A stretch of 40,488 nucleotides of DNA from Nocardia cyriacigeorgica NBRC 100375. GTDB taxonomy: Bacteria; Actinomycetota; Actinomycetes; Mycobacteriales; Mycobacteriaceae. The stretch spans positions 1 to 40,488 of the forward strand of contig NZ_BAFY01000194.1 of assembly GCF_000308555.1 (NCBI RefSeq). The letters are read 5' to 3'. Below the pieces are notes generated by a model. It ran no database searches. It was given only the letters and a program-made list of their open reading frames with translations, and was not told the DNA's origin. The translations under genes were made by a program, and so were the position numbers. Each line of letters opens with the position of its first letter. The first letter of the stretch is position 1. Shown here piece by piece: positions 1 to 7,128 of the stretch.

Positions 1-231
1 ATCTGTACGTCAAGCCGCAGGCGCGCGGCACCGGACTCGGCAAGGCGCTGAGTCGCGGCGCTGGCCGAGGAGGCCGTGCGCAACGGGTACAGCCGCGTGT
101 CGTGGTCGGTGCTCACCTGGAACACCCCATCCATCGACTTCTACGAATCCCTCGGCGCGGACGTCCAGGACGACTGGGTGGGCTACCGGTTGTCCGGTGC
201 GGCGCTGACGGCGCTGGCCGGGAGCCGCTGA
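1..231 (+). pseudogene. GNAT-family N-acetyltransferase, C-terminal part with apparent frameshift
   Basis: The start lies outside the window. Frame 3 at positions 3-50 encodes LYVKPQARGTGLGKAL, the acetyl-CoA-binding loop (R/Q-x-x-G-x-G/A) of GNAT enzymes. After position 51 the family-like sequence continues in frame 1 as VAALAEEAVRNGYSRVSW, then LTWNTPSIDFYESLGA, the typical GNAT beta6/beta7 end, and stops at the TGA at 229-231. Removing one base near 51 would restore one continuous frame, so this is either a real frameshift or a sequence error. The pre-shift frame stays open straight into the downstream endonuclease V frame. Substrate unknown. The corresponding M. tuberculosis position holds acetyltransferase Rv3216 (recalled, not searched). 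Confidence 0.6.
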
Positions 232-911
232 TGCGGCTGACTCGACCGGATCGGTGGCCGGCCTCGGCCGCCGAGGCGACGGCGATGCAGGACGAGCTGC
301 GTCCGTTGGTGCGCGCCGAGAATCCGCGGCCACCGCGCTTTCGCACCATCGCCGGGCTCGACTCGGCCTATCACGACGACGGCACCGTCGCCGCCGCCAT
401 CGTCGTCGTGGACGCGGCGACCCTGGACACCGTCGACACCACCGTGGCCTATGGAACCGCCACGTTCCCCTACATCCCCGGGCTGCTGTCGTTCCGCGAG
501 ATGCCCACCACCGTCACCGCGCTCGAACAGCTGACCACCACGCCCGACCTGCTGGTCTGCGACGCGCAAGGCCTGGCCCATCCGCGCCGCTTCGGCTTCG
601 CCTGCCATGTCGGCGTCGTCACCGGCGTGCCGACGATCGGGGTCGCCAAATCGGCATGGGGCGACTGTCCGGAGCCCGGACCCGAACGCGGCGCACAGGC
701 CGACATCACCATCGACGGCGAGATCGTCGGCCGGGTGCTGCGGACCCGCACCGGAGTGAAGCCGGTGTTCGTCTCGGTCGGCCACCTCATCGACCTGGAC
801 ACCGCCTGCGCGCAGGTGCTCGCCCTGACCTCGAAGTACCGGCTGCCGGAAACGACTCGCCGCGCCGATCAGCTGTGCCGTCGGGCACTGCAGAACGCGA
901 TCGCACACTGA
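231..911 (+). CDS. nfi: Endonuclease V (deoxyinosine 3' endonuclease)
   Basis: 226 residues, close to the 223 of E. coli Nfi. The family cleaves the second phosphodiester bond 3' of deoxyinosine to start repair of deaminated adenine. Visible motifs: IAGLDSAY with Asp44, YIPGLLSFRE with Glu90, and CDAQGLAHPRRFGFA with Asp111, followed by VPTIGVAKS. The three acidic residues match the Mg2+-binding triad. The usual DGxG around the third acid is here DAQG. The frame is open further upstream, but the ATG at 231 overlaps the acetyltransferase stop (TGATG) and gives a normal family length. It faces the membrane-protein gene convergently. Confidence 0.9.
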   Translation: MRLTRPDRWPASAAEATAMQDELRPLVRAENPRPPRFRTIAGLDSAYHDDGTVAAAIVVVDAATLDTVDTTVAYGTATFPYIPGLLSFREMPTTVTALEQLTTTPDLLVCDAQGLAHPRRFGFACHVGVVTGVPTIGVAKSAWGDCPEPGPERGAQADITIDGEIVGRVLRTRTGVKPVFVSVGHLIDLDTACAQVLALTSKYRLPETTRRADQLCRRALQNAIAH

Positions 912-1001
912 GCTCATCGCGTCCGGATCGCCGGTGTGGTTCGCACCCCGCGCCTTCGCTCGGCCCGGCCGGCGGCGTGCGAGCCGGTTGGGCCCTACGC
1001 G

Positions 1002-1418
1002 TCAGTCCGGATCGATCCCGTACTCGCGCGCCATCCACCGACTGGTGGCCGGTGTGAACAACAACACCAGCGCACCGACCACCACCACACCCAGCAGGGC
1101 ACCGTAGAACGGCTGATGGGAATCGGTCAGCAACGACCACACCACCGGCAACAGCAGCAGTTGCGCGATCACCGCGATGGCACGGCCCCAGCGGTGCCCG
1201 AGCAGCAGCCCGATACCCGCCGCCAGTACCGCACCGCCGAGGATCACGAACCACGCGGCCGTGCCGTAACCGCTGGCCTGGCTCTGATCGTGACCGAGCA
1301 GACCACGCACCACCAGCACGATCGCCACCGTCACCGCGACGGCGCCCTCCAAGGCCACCAGCCCACCGGCGCCACGCACCGTGCCCGGCACCGTTCCGAC
1401 GTCATCTCGCTCAGCCAC
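1002..1418 (-). CDS. Small integral membrane protein, function unknown
   Basis: 138 residues with four predicted hydrophobic segments, at about 19-40, 53-76, 80-98 and 103-123. The N-terminus is short and charged, and the C-terminus ends TSRWMAREYGIDPD. Tryptophan and arginine cap the membrane spans. The position beside the diacylglycerol-kinase gene matches the conserved membrane protein Rv3217c of M. tuberculosis (from memory). The gene is divergent from the lipid kinase and may share the 76-bp region 1419-1494. No catalytic motif is visible, so the role is unknown; a lipid-linked role would be a guess from context only. Confidence 0.75.
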   Translation of the reverse strand: MAERDDVGTVPGTVRGAGGLVALEGAVAVTVAIVLVVRGLLGHDQSQASGYGTAAWFVILGGAVLAAGIGLLLGHRWGRAIAVIAQLLLLPVVWSLLTDSHQPFYGALLGVVVVGALVLLFTPATSRWMAREYGIDPD

Positions 1419-1494
1419 CCGACCAGGGTAGGTCGCGGGGTCGACGGCCGTGGCATCGGCCGAGCCGGTAACCCCGCTGAATTAAGGTGCGTAG

Positions 1495-2439
1495 GTGCGG
1501 ACGTTGTTGATCGTGAATCCGAATGCCACCTCTACCACCGCGGCCACCAGGGATCTGCTGGCCCACGCGCTGGAGAGCCGGACGCAGTTGACCGTCGCCC
1601 ATACCCAGCATCGAGGCCACGCCGCCGAGCTCGCCCAGTGGGCGGCGACCAATGAGATGGATCTCATCGTGGTGCACGGCGGCGACGGCACCGTCAACGA
1701 GACGATCAACGGCTTCCTGCCGCTGCCGCAGGTGGACGACGGCCAGGCGTGGCGGCCGCGGCTCGGCGTGATCCCCGGCGGCTCGGCCAACGTCTTCGCC
1801 CGCGCGCTCGGCCTCAAACCCGATCCGGTCGCGGCCACCAATCAGCTCATCGACCTGCTGTCGGTGAACGACGACCGACGCATCGGTCTCGGCATCGCCG
1901 ACGATCGCTGGTTCTGCTTCAGCGCGGGCGTCGGCCTGGACGCCGACGTCTGCGAGGCCATCGACGCCAGCCGCGCGAACGGCAAAGCCGCCACGCCGGT
2001 GCGGTATCTGGCGACCACGGTGCGTCAGTTCTTCCGGGCCAAACGGCACAAGCCCGAGGCCACCGTCATCGTTCCCGGACACGACCCGGTCGAGGGCGTG
2101 CATTACGCATTCGTGACCAACACCAGTCCGTGGACCTATCTGAACGCCACCCCGGTGCGCACCAACCCCGGCACCGCCTTCGAATCCGGGCTCGGCGTGT
2201 TCGCGATGCGCTCCATGGCGTTGCTGCCGACGTTGCGGGTCGCCGGGCAACTTCTGGCACCGAACGGAAACCCGAAGTCACGCAAATTGTTTCGCGAAGA
2301 CGACGTGGCGTCGGTGCGAATCGAGACCGATCAGCAGATCGGCCTGCAAATCGATGGCGACTTTATCGGCAAACGCAACGTGGTGGATTTCACCGCGGTC
2401 CCCGACGTGCTGGAAGTCGTCGCGCCGCGCCCGTCCTGA
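1495..2439 (+). CDS. Diacylglycerol kinase / LCB5-type lipid kinase
   Basis: 314 residues. The N-terminal catalytic domain starts at once with LLIVNPNATST. It carries the nucleotide-binding HGGDGTVNETING (residues 61-73) and then LGVIPGGSANVFARALGL, the second DAGK signature. The C-terminal beta-rich half (about 130-314) contains LQIDGDFIG, typical of YegS/DgkB-like soluble lipid kinases. Such enzymes phosphorylate diacylglycerol or related lipids with ATP at the membrane surface. GTG at 1495 is the only start that keeps the canonical N-terminus; no strong Shine-Dalgarno precedes it. The exact lipid substrate cannot be read from sequence. It lies directly upstream of whiB1, as in mycobacteria. 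Confidence 0.85.
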   Translation: MRTLLIVNPNATSTTAATRDLLAHALESRTQLTVAHTQHRGHAAELAQWAATNEMDLIVVHGGDGTVNETINGFLPLPQVDDGQAWRPRLGVIPGGSANVFARALGLKPDPVAATNQLIDLLSVNDDRRIGLGIADDRWFCFSAGVGLDADVCEAIDASRANGKAATPVRYLATTVRQFFRAKRHKPEATVIVPGHDPVEGVHYAFVTNTSPWTYLNATPVRTNPGTAFESGLGVFAMRSMALLPTLRVAGQLLAPNGNPKSRKLFREDDVASVRIETDQQIGLQIDGDFIGKRNVVDFTAVPDVLEVVAPRPS

Positions 2440-2567
2440 GACTCGCCGGAGTGAAAAACATCGCCGTTGTGCTGCGAAAACCCGGCGGAGCGAGTACAAA
2501 GGACCGGGCAGGCTCCCCATGCGGGACCTTCAGAGCGTGAGCTTCCCCACGGTGCACCGGATACCTA

Positions 2568-2600
2568 TTGACATCTACGGTGTTCGTGAAAGCATTCACA
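2568..2600 (+). promoter_or_regulatory. whiB1 promoter region with CRP-like binding site
   Basis: A -35-like TTGACA lies at 2568-2573. At 2585-2600 there is CGTGA-N6-TCACA, one mismatch from the CRP consensus TGTGA-N6-TCACA. It is 90 bp upstream of the whiB1 start. In M. tuberculosis whiB1 is known to be controlled by the CRP protein Rv3676. The site sits where a -10 element would fall for this -35, so its effect (activation or repression) cannot be read off. The -10 is not clear. The rest of the 250-bp gap 2440-2689 shows only the hairpin listed next. Confidence 0.55.
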
Positions 2601-2653
2601 AGCAACCGTGCGGAAACATTCAGGTCGCACAAGTGAACGATCCACAAACCATC

Positions 2654-2671
2654 GGCGCCATTTGTGGCGCC
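2654..2671. promoter_or_regulatory. Perfect inverted repeat just upstream of the whiB1 ribosome binding site
   Basis: GGCGCCA (2654-2660), loop TTTG, TGGCGCC (2665-2671): seven perfect base pairs with a four-base loop. It ends five bases before the Shine-Dalgarno AAAGGAG at 2676-2682. It could be an mRNA hairpin affecting whiB1 translation or a DNA operator. Function is inferred from position only. Confidence 0.45.
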
Positions 2672-2689
2672 CAGTAAAGGAGCAGAGGA

Positions 2690-2944
2690 ATGGACTGGCG
2701 CCACAAGGCCATCTGTCGCGACGAGGACCCCGAACTGTTCTTCCCGGTGGGTAACAGTGGTCCGGCGCTCGCGCAGATTGCCGATGCCAAGCTGGTCTGC
2801 GCTCGTTGCCCGGTAACCGCCGACTGCCTGTCGTGGGCCCTGAAGTCCGGACAGGATGCCGGTGTGTGGGGAGGCATGAGCGAAGACGAGCGTCGGGCGC
2901 TCAAACGCCGCAACGCGCGCACCCGCACCCGCACGGTCGTCTGA
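2690..2944 (+). CDS. whiB1: Transcriptional regulator WhiB1
   Basis: 84 residues. Four cysteines (9, 37, 40, 46; C-x27-C-x2-C-x5-C) bind the [4Fe-4S] cluster of the WhiB family. They are followed by the GVWGG turn (59-63) and a basic C-terminal DNA-binding tail beginning RRALKRRNAR. The N-terminus MDWRHKA is nearly identical to mycobacterial WhiB1. WhiB1 is an essential nitric-oxide-responsive regulator that binds the major sigma factor SigA. The start is fixed by AAAGGAG seven bases upstream of ATG. A CRP-like site and a hairpin lie upstream and a strong terminator downstream, so it is a single-gene unit. Confidence 0.96.
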   Translation: MDWRHKAICRDEDPELFFPVGNSGPALAQIADAKLVCARCPVTADCLSWALKSGQDAGVWGGMSEDERRALKRRNARTRTRTVV

Positions 2945-2960
2945 CCCTCGGTCAGACGAG

Positions 2961-3030
2961 CGATTCGGGCCCCAGCCCGGACCCGAATCGCATTCGGCCC
3001 GGCACCCAAGAGGTGCCGGGCTTGTTGTTT
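2961..3030 (+). terminator. Intrinsic terminator after whiB1
   Basis: Main hairpin: GCCCGGCACC (2997-3006), loop CAAGA, GGTGCCGGGC (3012-3021), followed by TTGTTGTTT (3022-3030). A second inverted repeat, CGATTCGGG (2961-2969) and CCCGAATCG (2982-2990), precedes it. The T-rich tail is unusually clear for such GC-rich DNA. Confidence 0.8.
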
Positions 3031-3132
3031 GTCGGGCTCTGTTTATTTTGCGGCGAACTTTGGGGCTCGGTCTCGCTTCGCTCGAAAATTGGGTTGACCA
3101 GTCGCTGACCTTGGGTTCCGCGGGTCGATAGT

Positions 3133-4647
3133 TCAGCGTCCCGAACGCCGCCCCAGTGGAACCCGCAGCACCGCGTCCGTGCCGATGTCGGCACCGGGAT
3201 GCAGGCCGATGGAACCGCCGAGCTCGGCCGTGACCAGCGTCCGGACGATCTGCAGGCCGAGCCGGTCGGAGGATTCCAGACTGAAACCGGGCGGCAGGCC
3301 GCGACCGTCGTCGCTGATGATGACGTCGAGCCAGCGGGCCGAACGCTCCGATCGAATCGTCACGGTACCGTTCTCGCCGGCATCGAAGGCGTGCTCGATG
3401 GCGTTCTGCACCAGCTCGGTCAGCACCATCACCAGCGGTGTCGCCCGCTCGGCGGAGAACACGCCGAGCGAACCGGCCCGTCGCACCTTGATCCGTGCGG
3501 TGTGCACGGTCGCGACGTCGGCCATGATCGGCAGCAAACGGTCCACCACTTCGTCGAGGTCGACCTCTTCGTCCACCGACATCGACAGCATCTCGTGCAC
3601 CGAGGCGATGGAGGTGACTCGGCGGACCGATTCGGTCAGCGCGACCTGCGCCTCTTCGTTCTCGGTGCGGCGGGCCTGCAACCGCAGCAGCGCGGCCACG
3701 GTTTGCAGATTGTTCTTCACCCGGTGATGGATCTCCCGGATCGTGGCGTCCTTGCTCAGTAGCGCGCGGTCGCGGCGCTTGACCTCGGTGACGTCGCGCA
3801 CCAGCACCGCCGCACCGGCCAACTCACCGTGCGGGCGCAGCACCAGGGTGCGCAACAGCACTGTCGCACCCCTGGCCTCGACCTCCATCCGGCGCCCGGT
3901 GCGTCCGGCCAGCGCGGCCTGGATATCGCCGACCACTTCCTGGGCGTCGAACGGGTCGGTGATCAGCGAACGCGTGGTGACAGCCAGATCCTGCCCGGCC
4001 AGATCGGCTTGCAGGCCCATCCGGTGATAGGCGGAAAGGGCATTGGGACTGGCGTAGGTGACGATGCCCTCGGTGTCGAGCCGGATGAAACCGTCGCCCG
4101 CGCGCGGGCTGGAATGGGTGGCGGCACGATCCTCGGTGGTCGGGAAGGTGCCGTCGGCGATCATCTGGCACAGGTCGTCGGCGCAGGCCACATAGGCGAT
4201 CTCCAGGGTGCTGCGCACCTTGGACCGTTGCAGGTCGGTGTCGCGGCTCAATACCGCGATCACATCGTCGCCGCAGCGCACCGGGATGGCTTCGCGGATG
4301 GCGTCCACCGGATACGGGTGGTAGACGCCCTTGGCGTCGGCCTCACCGTCGGTGCGCACGATCCGGCCGGTGGTCAGGGCCTCGAACACCTGCGGATGTT
4401 CCGTCCGCAGCGCCTGGGTCCCGACGAGATCCTCGTAATGCACGGTGGGCGCGGTGGTGGGCCTGCACTGCGCCACACACACGATGTCGGCGCCGTCGGT
4501 GACGGGCCCCGCACCCACCCACAGCAGCAGATCGGCGAAGGACAGATCCGCGAGCAACTGCCAATCCCCCACTACCCGTTGCAGATGGTCCACCGCGACG
4601 CCGGGTAGATCGGTGTGTTCGGCCAGCAGTTCGCTCAGTGTCGCCAT
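3133..4647 (-). CDS. pdtaS: Sensor histidine kinase PdtaS
   Basis: 504 residues, soluble, with no membrane segment. The N-terminal GAF-like region spans about 1-165 and a PAS domain about 183-290. The HisKA_2-type dimerisation motif EIHHRVKNNLQTVAALLRLQ carries the phospho-acceptor histidine at 307/308. The C-terminal HATPase_c domain has ELVQNAIEHAF (N box) and DDGRGLPPGF (G1). This is the cytosolic kinase of the PdtaS-PdtaR system, whose partner is an ANTAR RNA-binding antiterminator; PdtaR is not in this window. The ATG follows the biotinyl-protein gene by 31 bp on the same strand, suggesting co-transcription. Equivalent to Rv3220c. Confidence 0.93.
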   Translation of the reverse strand: MATLSELLAEHTDLPGVAVDHLQRVVGDWQLLADLSFADLLLWVGAGPVTDGADIVCVAQCRPTTAPTVHYEDLVGTQALRTEHPQVFEALTTGRIVRTDGEADAKGVYHPYPVDAIREAIPVRCGDDVIAVLSRDTDLQRSKVRSTLEIAYVACADDLCQMIADGTFPTTEDRAATHSSPRAGDGFIRLDTEGIVTYASPNALSAYHRMGLQADLAGQDLAVTTRSLITDPFDAQEVVGDIQAALAGRTGRRMEVEARGATVLLRTLVLRPHGELAGAAVLVRDVTEVKRRDRALLSKDATIREIHHRVKNNLQTVAALLRLQARRTENEEAQVALTESVRRVTSIASVHEMLSMSVDEEVDLDEVVDRLLPIMADVATVHTARIKVRRAGSLGVFSAERATPLVMVLTELVQNAIEHAFDAGENGTVTIRSERSARWLDVIISDDGRGLPPGFSLESSDRLGLQIVRTLVTAELGGSIGLHPGADIGTDAVLRVPLGRRSGR

Positions 4648-4678
4648 GATCGATCAGTCGCTCGGTTCCGCTCGGCGC

Positions 4679-4894
4679 TCAGGAGATGACGGCGATCAGA
4701 TCGCCCTGCTGTAGCACCTGACCGGGGGTGACCGCGATCGAGGTGACCTCGCCGCCGACCTCGGTGATCACCGGAATCTCCATCTTCATCGACTCGAGCA
4801 GCACCAGAGTCTGGTCATGGGTCACCCGGTCACCGACCGCGACCTCCACCGTCAGCACGGTCGAGACCATCTCCGCACGCACTTCCTCAGCCAT
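4679..4894 (-). CDS. Single-domain biotinyl/lipoyl carrier protein (TB7.3-like)
   Basis: 71 residues, essentially only a biotinyl domain. The motif ESMKMEIPVITEVGG carries the modifiable lysine between two methionines (Lys37), as in biotin carboxyl carrier proteins. A second half VTPGQVLQQGDLIAVI completes the flattened beta barrel. The family (Rv3221c, TB7.3) is a free-standing biotinylated protein whose carboxylase partner is not obvious from context. It precedes pdtaS in the same direction and is divergent from the bL37 gene. Confidence 0.9.
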   Translation of the reverse strand: MAEEVRAEMVSTVLTVEVAVGDRVTHDQTLVLLESMKMEIPVITEVGGEVTSIAVTPGQVLQQGDLIAVIS

Positions 4895-5026
4895 GACACC
4901 CCGTTCGCCTCTGTTCTATGGGTCACCGCCATGGGCGGTGAGGTCCCGCTGACGATATAGCCAATCACACTCCCGGCCACGGCCTTCGCCGAGGAATCCC
5001 CCGGCGGCCGCCGCGGGGGTGTGCGG

Positions 5027-5144
5027 TAGATTGACACGGGCCCCGCACCGGCGGGGAGGATTCGTCTTTCCCCGCGCACGCGGGAGGACTGTCCCAATTG
5101 TCGACGAGTTCCCCGCGCAGGCGGGGGTGATCCGGGAGCTACCG
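5027..5144 (+). promoter_or_regulatory. Promoter and three-hairpin leader of the bL37 gene
   Basis: A -10-like TAGATT at 5027-5032 would put the transcript start near 5039. The roughly 106-nt leader then holds three similar stem-loops. HP1 is CCCCGC-ACCG-GCGGGG (5041-5056). HP2 is CCCGCG-CA-CGCGGG (5071-5084). HP3 is CCCCGC-GCAG-GCGGGG (5111-5126). HP1 and HP2 are each followed by AGGA. The ribosome binding site GGGAG (5134-5138) comes eight bases after HP3. The HP3 segment 5106-5134 agrees at 24 of 29 positions with the E. coli type I-E CRISPR repeat (recalled). Repeat spacing is irregular (about 29 and 41 bp). Function unknown. Confidence 0.5.
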
Positions 5145-5219
5145 ATGGGTAAACGTGGCCGTAAGAAGCGCAGCCGCAAGGGCAACGCCGCCAACCATGG
5201 CAAGCGTCCGAACGCCTGA
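5145..5219 (+). CDS. 50S ribosomal protein bL37
   Basis: 24 residues, starting MGKRGRKKRSRKGNAANHG and ending KRPNA. It is almost entirely basic. It matches the tiny mycobacterial large-subunit protein bL37 found by ribosome cryo-EM (about 24 residues, same MxKRGRKKR...ANHGKRPN pattern). The ATG at 5145 has GGGAG six bases upstream. The frame is open upstream to 5019, but that region contains the promoter and hairpin leader, so the short form is chosen. It is monocistronic, with a strong terminator directly after it. Confidence 0.93.
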   Translation: MGKRGRKKRSRKGNAANHGKRPNA

Positions 5220-5244
5220 CGCGCGTTCGCTCGGTCTTCGACCG

Positions 5245-5297
5245 AAAAACGAGCGGCACGTCACTTCCTGACGGAAGGACGTGCCGCTCGTTCGTTT
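5245..5297. terminator. Bidirectional terminator between bL37 and rshA
   Basis: A 15-bp perfect stem pairs AACGAGCGGCACGTC (5248-5262) with its complement at 5278-5292. An inner CTTCC/GGAAG stem lies in the loop. A-rich sequence (5245-5249) flanks the left side and TTCGTTTT (5291-5298) the right. It can end transcripts from both converging genes. Confidence 0.85.
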
Positions 5298-5315
5298 TCC
5301 GGGTGCCGGACTCCC

Positions 5316-5615
5316 TCAGGACTCCGCCGGCTCGATGCGGGTGGTCTCCTGGCGCATCGTCACCGACCGCCGGATCTCCACGGTCAACCTGTCGCGCAGC
5401 GAATCCGGCGCCCGGTCGCCGCCACATTTGCGGCTCAGCAGGCCCTTGAGCTTCTCCTCGATGCCGTAGGCCTCGATGCACGGCGCGCAGTGATCCATAT
5501 GGTGCTGTAGCCGCGCACGGGTCGAGTCGTCGCATTCACCGTCGAGCATCAGCCACACATCGGCGAGTACCGCCGTGCAGTCGAGCTCCATGTCGGGATC
5601 GTGCTCGGCGCTCAC
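5316..5615 (-). CDS. rshA: Anti-sigma factor RshA/RsrA (redox-sensing ZAS protein)
   Basis: 99 residues. The zinc-binding anti-sigma motif H-x3-C-x2-C is visible as HMDHCAPC (His39, Cys43, Cys46), with further cysteines at 13, 28 and 64. In this family disulfide stress oxidises the cysteines and releases SigH/SigR. The GTG start at 5615 overlaps the sigH stop by four bases (GTGA), so translation is coupled and the anti-sigma is made with its sigma factor. The sequence after about residue 60 is a poorly conserved charged tail. Confidence 0.92.
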   Translation of the reverse strand: MSAEHDPDMELDCTAVLADVWLMLDGECDDSTRARLQHHMDHCAPCIEAYGIEEKLKGLLSRKCGGDRAPDSLRDRLTVEIRRSVTMRQETTRIEPAES

Positions 5616-6265
5616 TGCTTGACCTCCTGGCGCACCGTGTCCGCGGTGGACGCGGACGTTACGTCTGACGTGCCCCCGGCGCGGTTGAATCCACGTTCGC
5701 GCGCCACGTCGGCGAGCAAACCCTTCAATTGCTTACGGCCGCGATGCAGCCGGGACATCACCGTACCGATTGGAGTGCCCATGATGTCGGCGATCTCCTT
5801 GTACGGGAAGCCTTCGACATCGGCGTAGTACACCGCCATCCGGAATTCCTCCGGCAGCTCCTGCAACGCGGCCTTGATGTCATCGTCGGGCAGCGCGTCC
5901 AGCGCCTCCACCTCGGCCGAACGCAGACCGGTCGAGGTGTGCTCGGCGGTCGCGGCCAGCTGCCAGTCGGTGATCTCGTCGGTCGGGTACTGCGCGGGCT
6001 GACGCTGCTTCTTGCGATAGGAGTTGATGTAGGTGTTGGTCAGGATCCGATACAGCCAGGCACGCAGGTTGGTGCCCTCTTTGAAGGACTTGAAGCCCTG
6101 GTAGGCCTTGACGTAGGTCTCCTGAACCAGGTCCTCGGCATCGGCCGGGTTCCTGGTCATACGCAGCGCGGCGCCGTAGAGCTGGTCGAGCAGCGGGAGC
6201 GCGTCGCGCTCGAACCGCTGAGCCAGCGCGGTCGGATCCTCCGCCACGTCTTCGTCGCTCGTCAC
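5612..6265 (-). CDS. sigH: ECF sigma factor SigH (SigR type), oxidative and heat stress
   Basis: 217 residues from GTG at 6265, matching the 216 of M. tuberculosis SigH. Region 2 is [18 protein letters not shown] through [17 protein letters not shown] and [18 protein letters not shown]. Region 4 is [20 protein letters not shown] with the [23 protein letters not shown]. It directs RNA polymerase to thiol-stress promoters. GAAGGGA (6271-6277, minus strand) lies five bases before this GTG. The same frame is open to an ATG at 6436, which could give a form 57 residues longer (see separate entry). It is coupled to rshA. Confidence 0.93.
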   Translation of the reverse strand: MTSDEDVAEDPTALAQRFERDALPLLDQLYGAALRMTRNPADAEDLVQETYVKAYQGFKSFKEGTNLRAWLYRILTNTYINSYRKKQRQPAQYPTDEITDWQLAATAEHTSTGLRSAEVEALDALPDDDIKAALQELPEEFRMAVYYADVEGFPYKEIADIMGTPIGTVMSRLHRGRKQLKGLLADVARERGFNRAGGTSDVTSASTADTVRQEVKQ

Positions 6266-6436
6266 AGGTGTCCCTTCGATCGGCGTCCCCGCCAAATCTA
6301 CCGGCACCACTGTTGCCGCCGGGAACCGAGCTTGCGGGACCTCGGTCCACACCGGGCGTTCTTCGACCAGAACGGGCAAAGCTCCTCCTTCATGGACTGC
6401 GCCGGACCAGCGCGGCGGCGGAATGCGAGCCGTCAC
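6266..6436 (-). other. In-frame N-terminal extension of sigH, possible long isoform
   Basis: The sigH frame continues open for 57 codons to ATG at 6436 ([10 protein letters not shown]). An AAGGAGG-like Shine-Dalgarno lies inside it at 6383-6391, just before an in-frame TTG at 6379-6377 ([11 protein letters not shown]), giving a possible 38-residue extension. Streptomyces SigR is known to make a longer, unstable isoform with an N-terminal extension from its own SigR-dependent promoter. A matching promoter lies upstream here. Expression is inferred; GC-rich frames often stay open by chance. The remaining upstream part of this gap (6437-6633) holds that promoter and the region before the YbaK gene. 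Confidence 0.4.
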
Positions 6437-6476
6437 GCACTCCTGCGGGGATCACGCGCGATCGCTGTACCGATGC

Positions 6477-6502
6477 AACAGAGGAACCCCGCGCCGTGTT
6501 CC
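6477..6502 (-). promoter_or_regulatory. Candidate SigH/SigR-type autoregulatory promoter of sigH
   Basis: On the minus strand, GGAAC (6502-6498), exactly 18 bases, then GTT (6479-6477). This fits the SigR/SigH consensus GGAAT/C-N18-GTT. Predicted transcript start is near 6470, about 35 bases before the upstream ATG at 6436 and about 205 before the GTG at 6265. It implies positive autoregulation, as known for sigH and sigR. Confidence 0.5.
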
Positions 6503-6633
6503 CGAACCCGCATCGAGCGGTCGCCGTCGACGCCGTATCCGGTAGCGGCACCGGTTCGTCGCGGCGGGCCGCGAACGGTGCGGGCGCGCCTCGGCCGCGA
6601 AATCGGCTCGACAGCGGCTTTAGGGTGACCGAT

Positions 6634-7128
6634 ATGGCAGGAGCTTCCACCCCCGCGATCCGCACCCTGGTGCGCGCCGCGGCCGAGCATCGGGTGCACG
6701 CCTACACCCATGACCCACGCACCGATTCCTATGGCACCGAGGCGGTCGACGCCCTCGCGGCCGAGCTGGGCCTCGATCCAGCCCAGATCTTCAAGACACT
6801 GGTGCTGGAGCTGTCGACCGGGTCGCTGGCGGTCGCGGTGCTGCCGGTGCCGCAGAGCCTGTCGCTGAAGGCGGCCGCCGCGGCACTCGGCGCGCCCAAG
6901 GCCGCCATGGCCGACCGGGGGAAGGCCGAGCGCAGTACCGGCTATGTGCTCGGCGGGATCTCGCCGCTGGGCCAGCGCAAGACGTTGCCGACCGTCGTCG
7001 ACGCCTCGGCGAAGCGCTGGGAACGTGTTCTGTGCAGCGCGGGCCGGCGCGGTCTCGAGATCGAGCTGGCACCGGCCGACCTGATCCGGCTGACCGATGC
7101 GGTCGTCGCGCCGGTGGCGGCGAGCTGA
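6634..7128 (+). CDS. ybaK: YbaK/EbsC-type aminoacyl-tRNA deacylase
   Basis: 164 residues, the usual length of the YbaK family, which hydrolyses Cys-tRNA(Pro) formed by mischarging. Motifs: YGTEAVDALAAELGLDPAQIFKTLVL (N-terminal helix and strand), LSLKAAAAALGAPKAAMADR with the conserved lysine of the SLKAxAxxLG segment, and the glycine-rich TGYVLGGISPLGQRKTLPTVVD signature. The ATG at 6634 was chosen; an in-frame GTG lies nine bases upstream at 6625, and neither has a clear Shine-Dalgarno. It is divergent from sigH. The M. tuberculosis equivalent is annotated as the split pair Rv3224A/B (recalled); here the frame is intact. Confidence 0.87.
   Translation: MAGASTPAIRTLVRAAAEHRVHAYTHDPRTDSYGTEAVDALAAELGLDPAQIFKTLVLELSTGSLAVAVLPVPQSLSLKAAAAALGAPKAAMADRGKAERSTGYVLGGISPLGQRKTLPTVVDASAKRWERVLCSAGRRGLEIELAPADLIRLTDAVVAPVAAS

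Noticed and set aside
183..917. 244-codon minus-strand open frame opposite endonuclease V
   Set aside because: Antisense of a gene with complete family motifs; translation is low-complexity with no recognisable domain. A high-GC shadow.
2632..2647. Second CRP site before whiB1
   Set aside because: AGTGA and CCACA are separated by five rather than six bases and mismatch the consensus twice.
5036..5134. CRISPR array in front of bL37
   Set aside because: Repeat-like cores are 29 and 41 bp apart instead of the roughly 61 bp of I-E arrays, only one unit matches well, there are no normal spacers and no cas genes. Treated as a leader.
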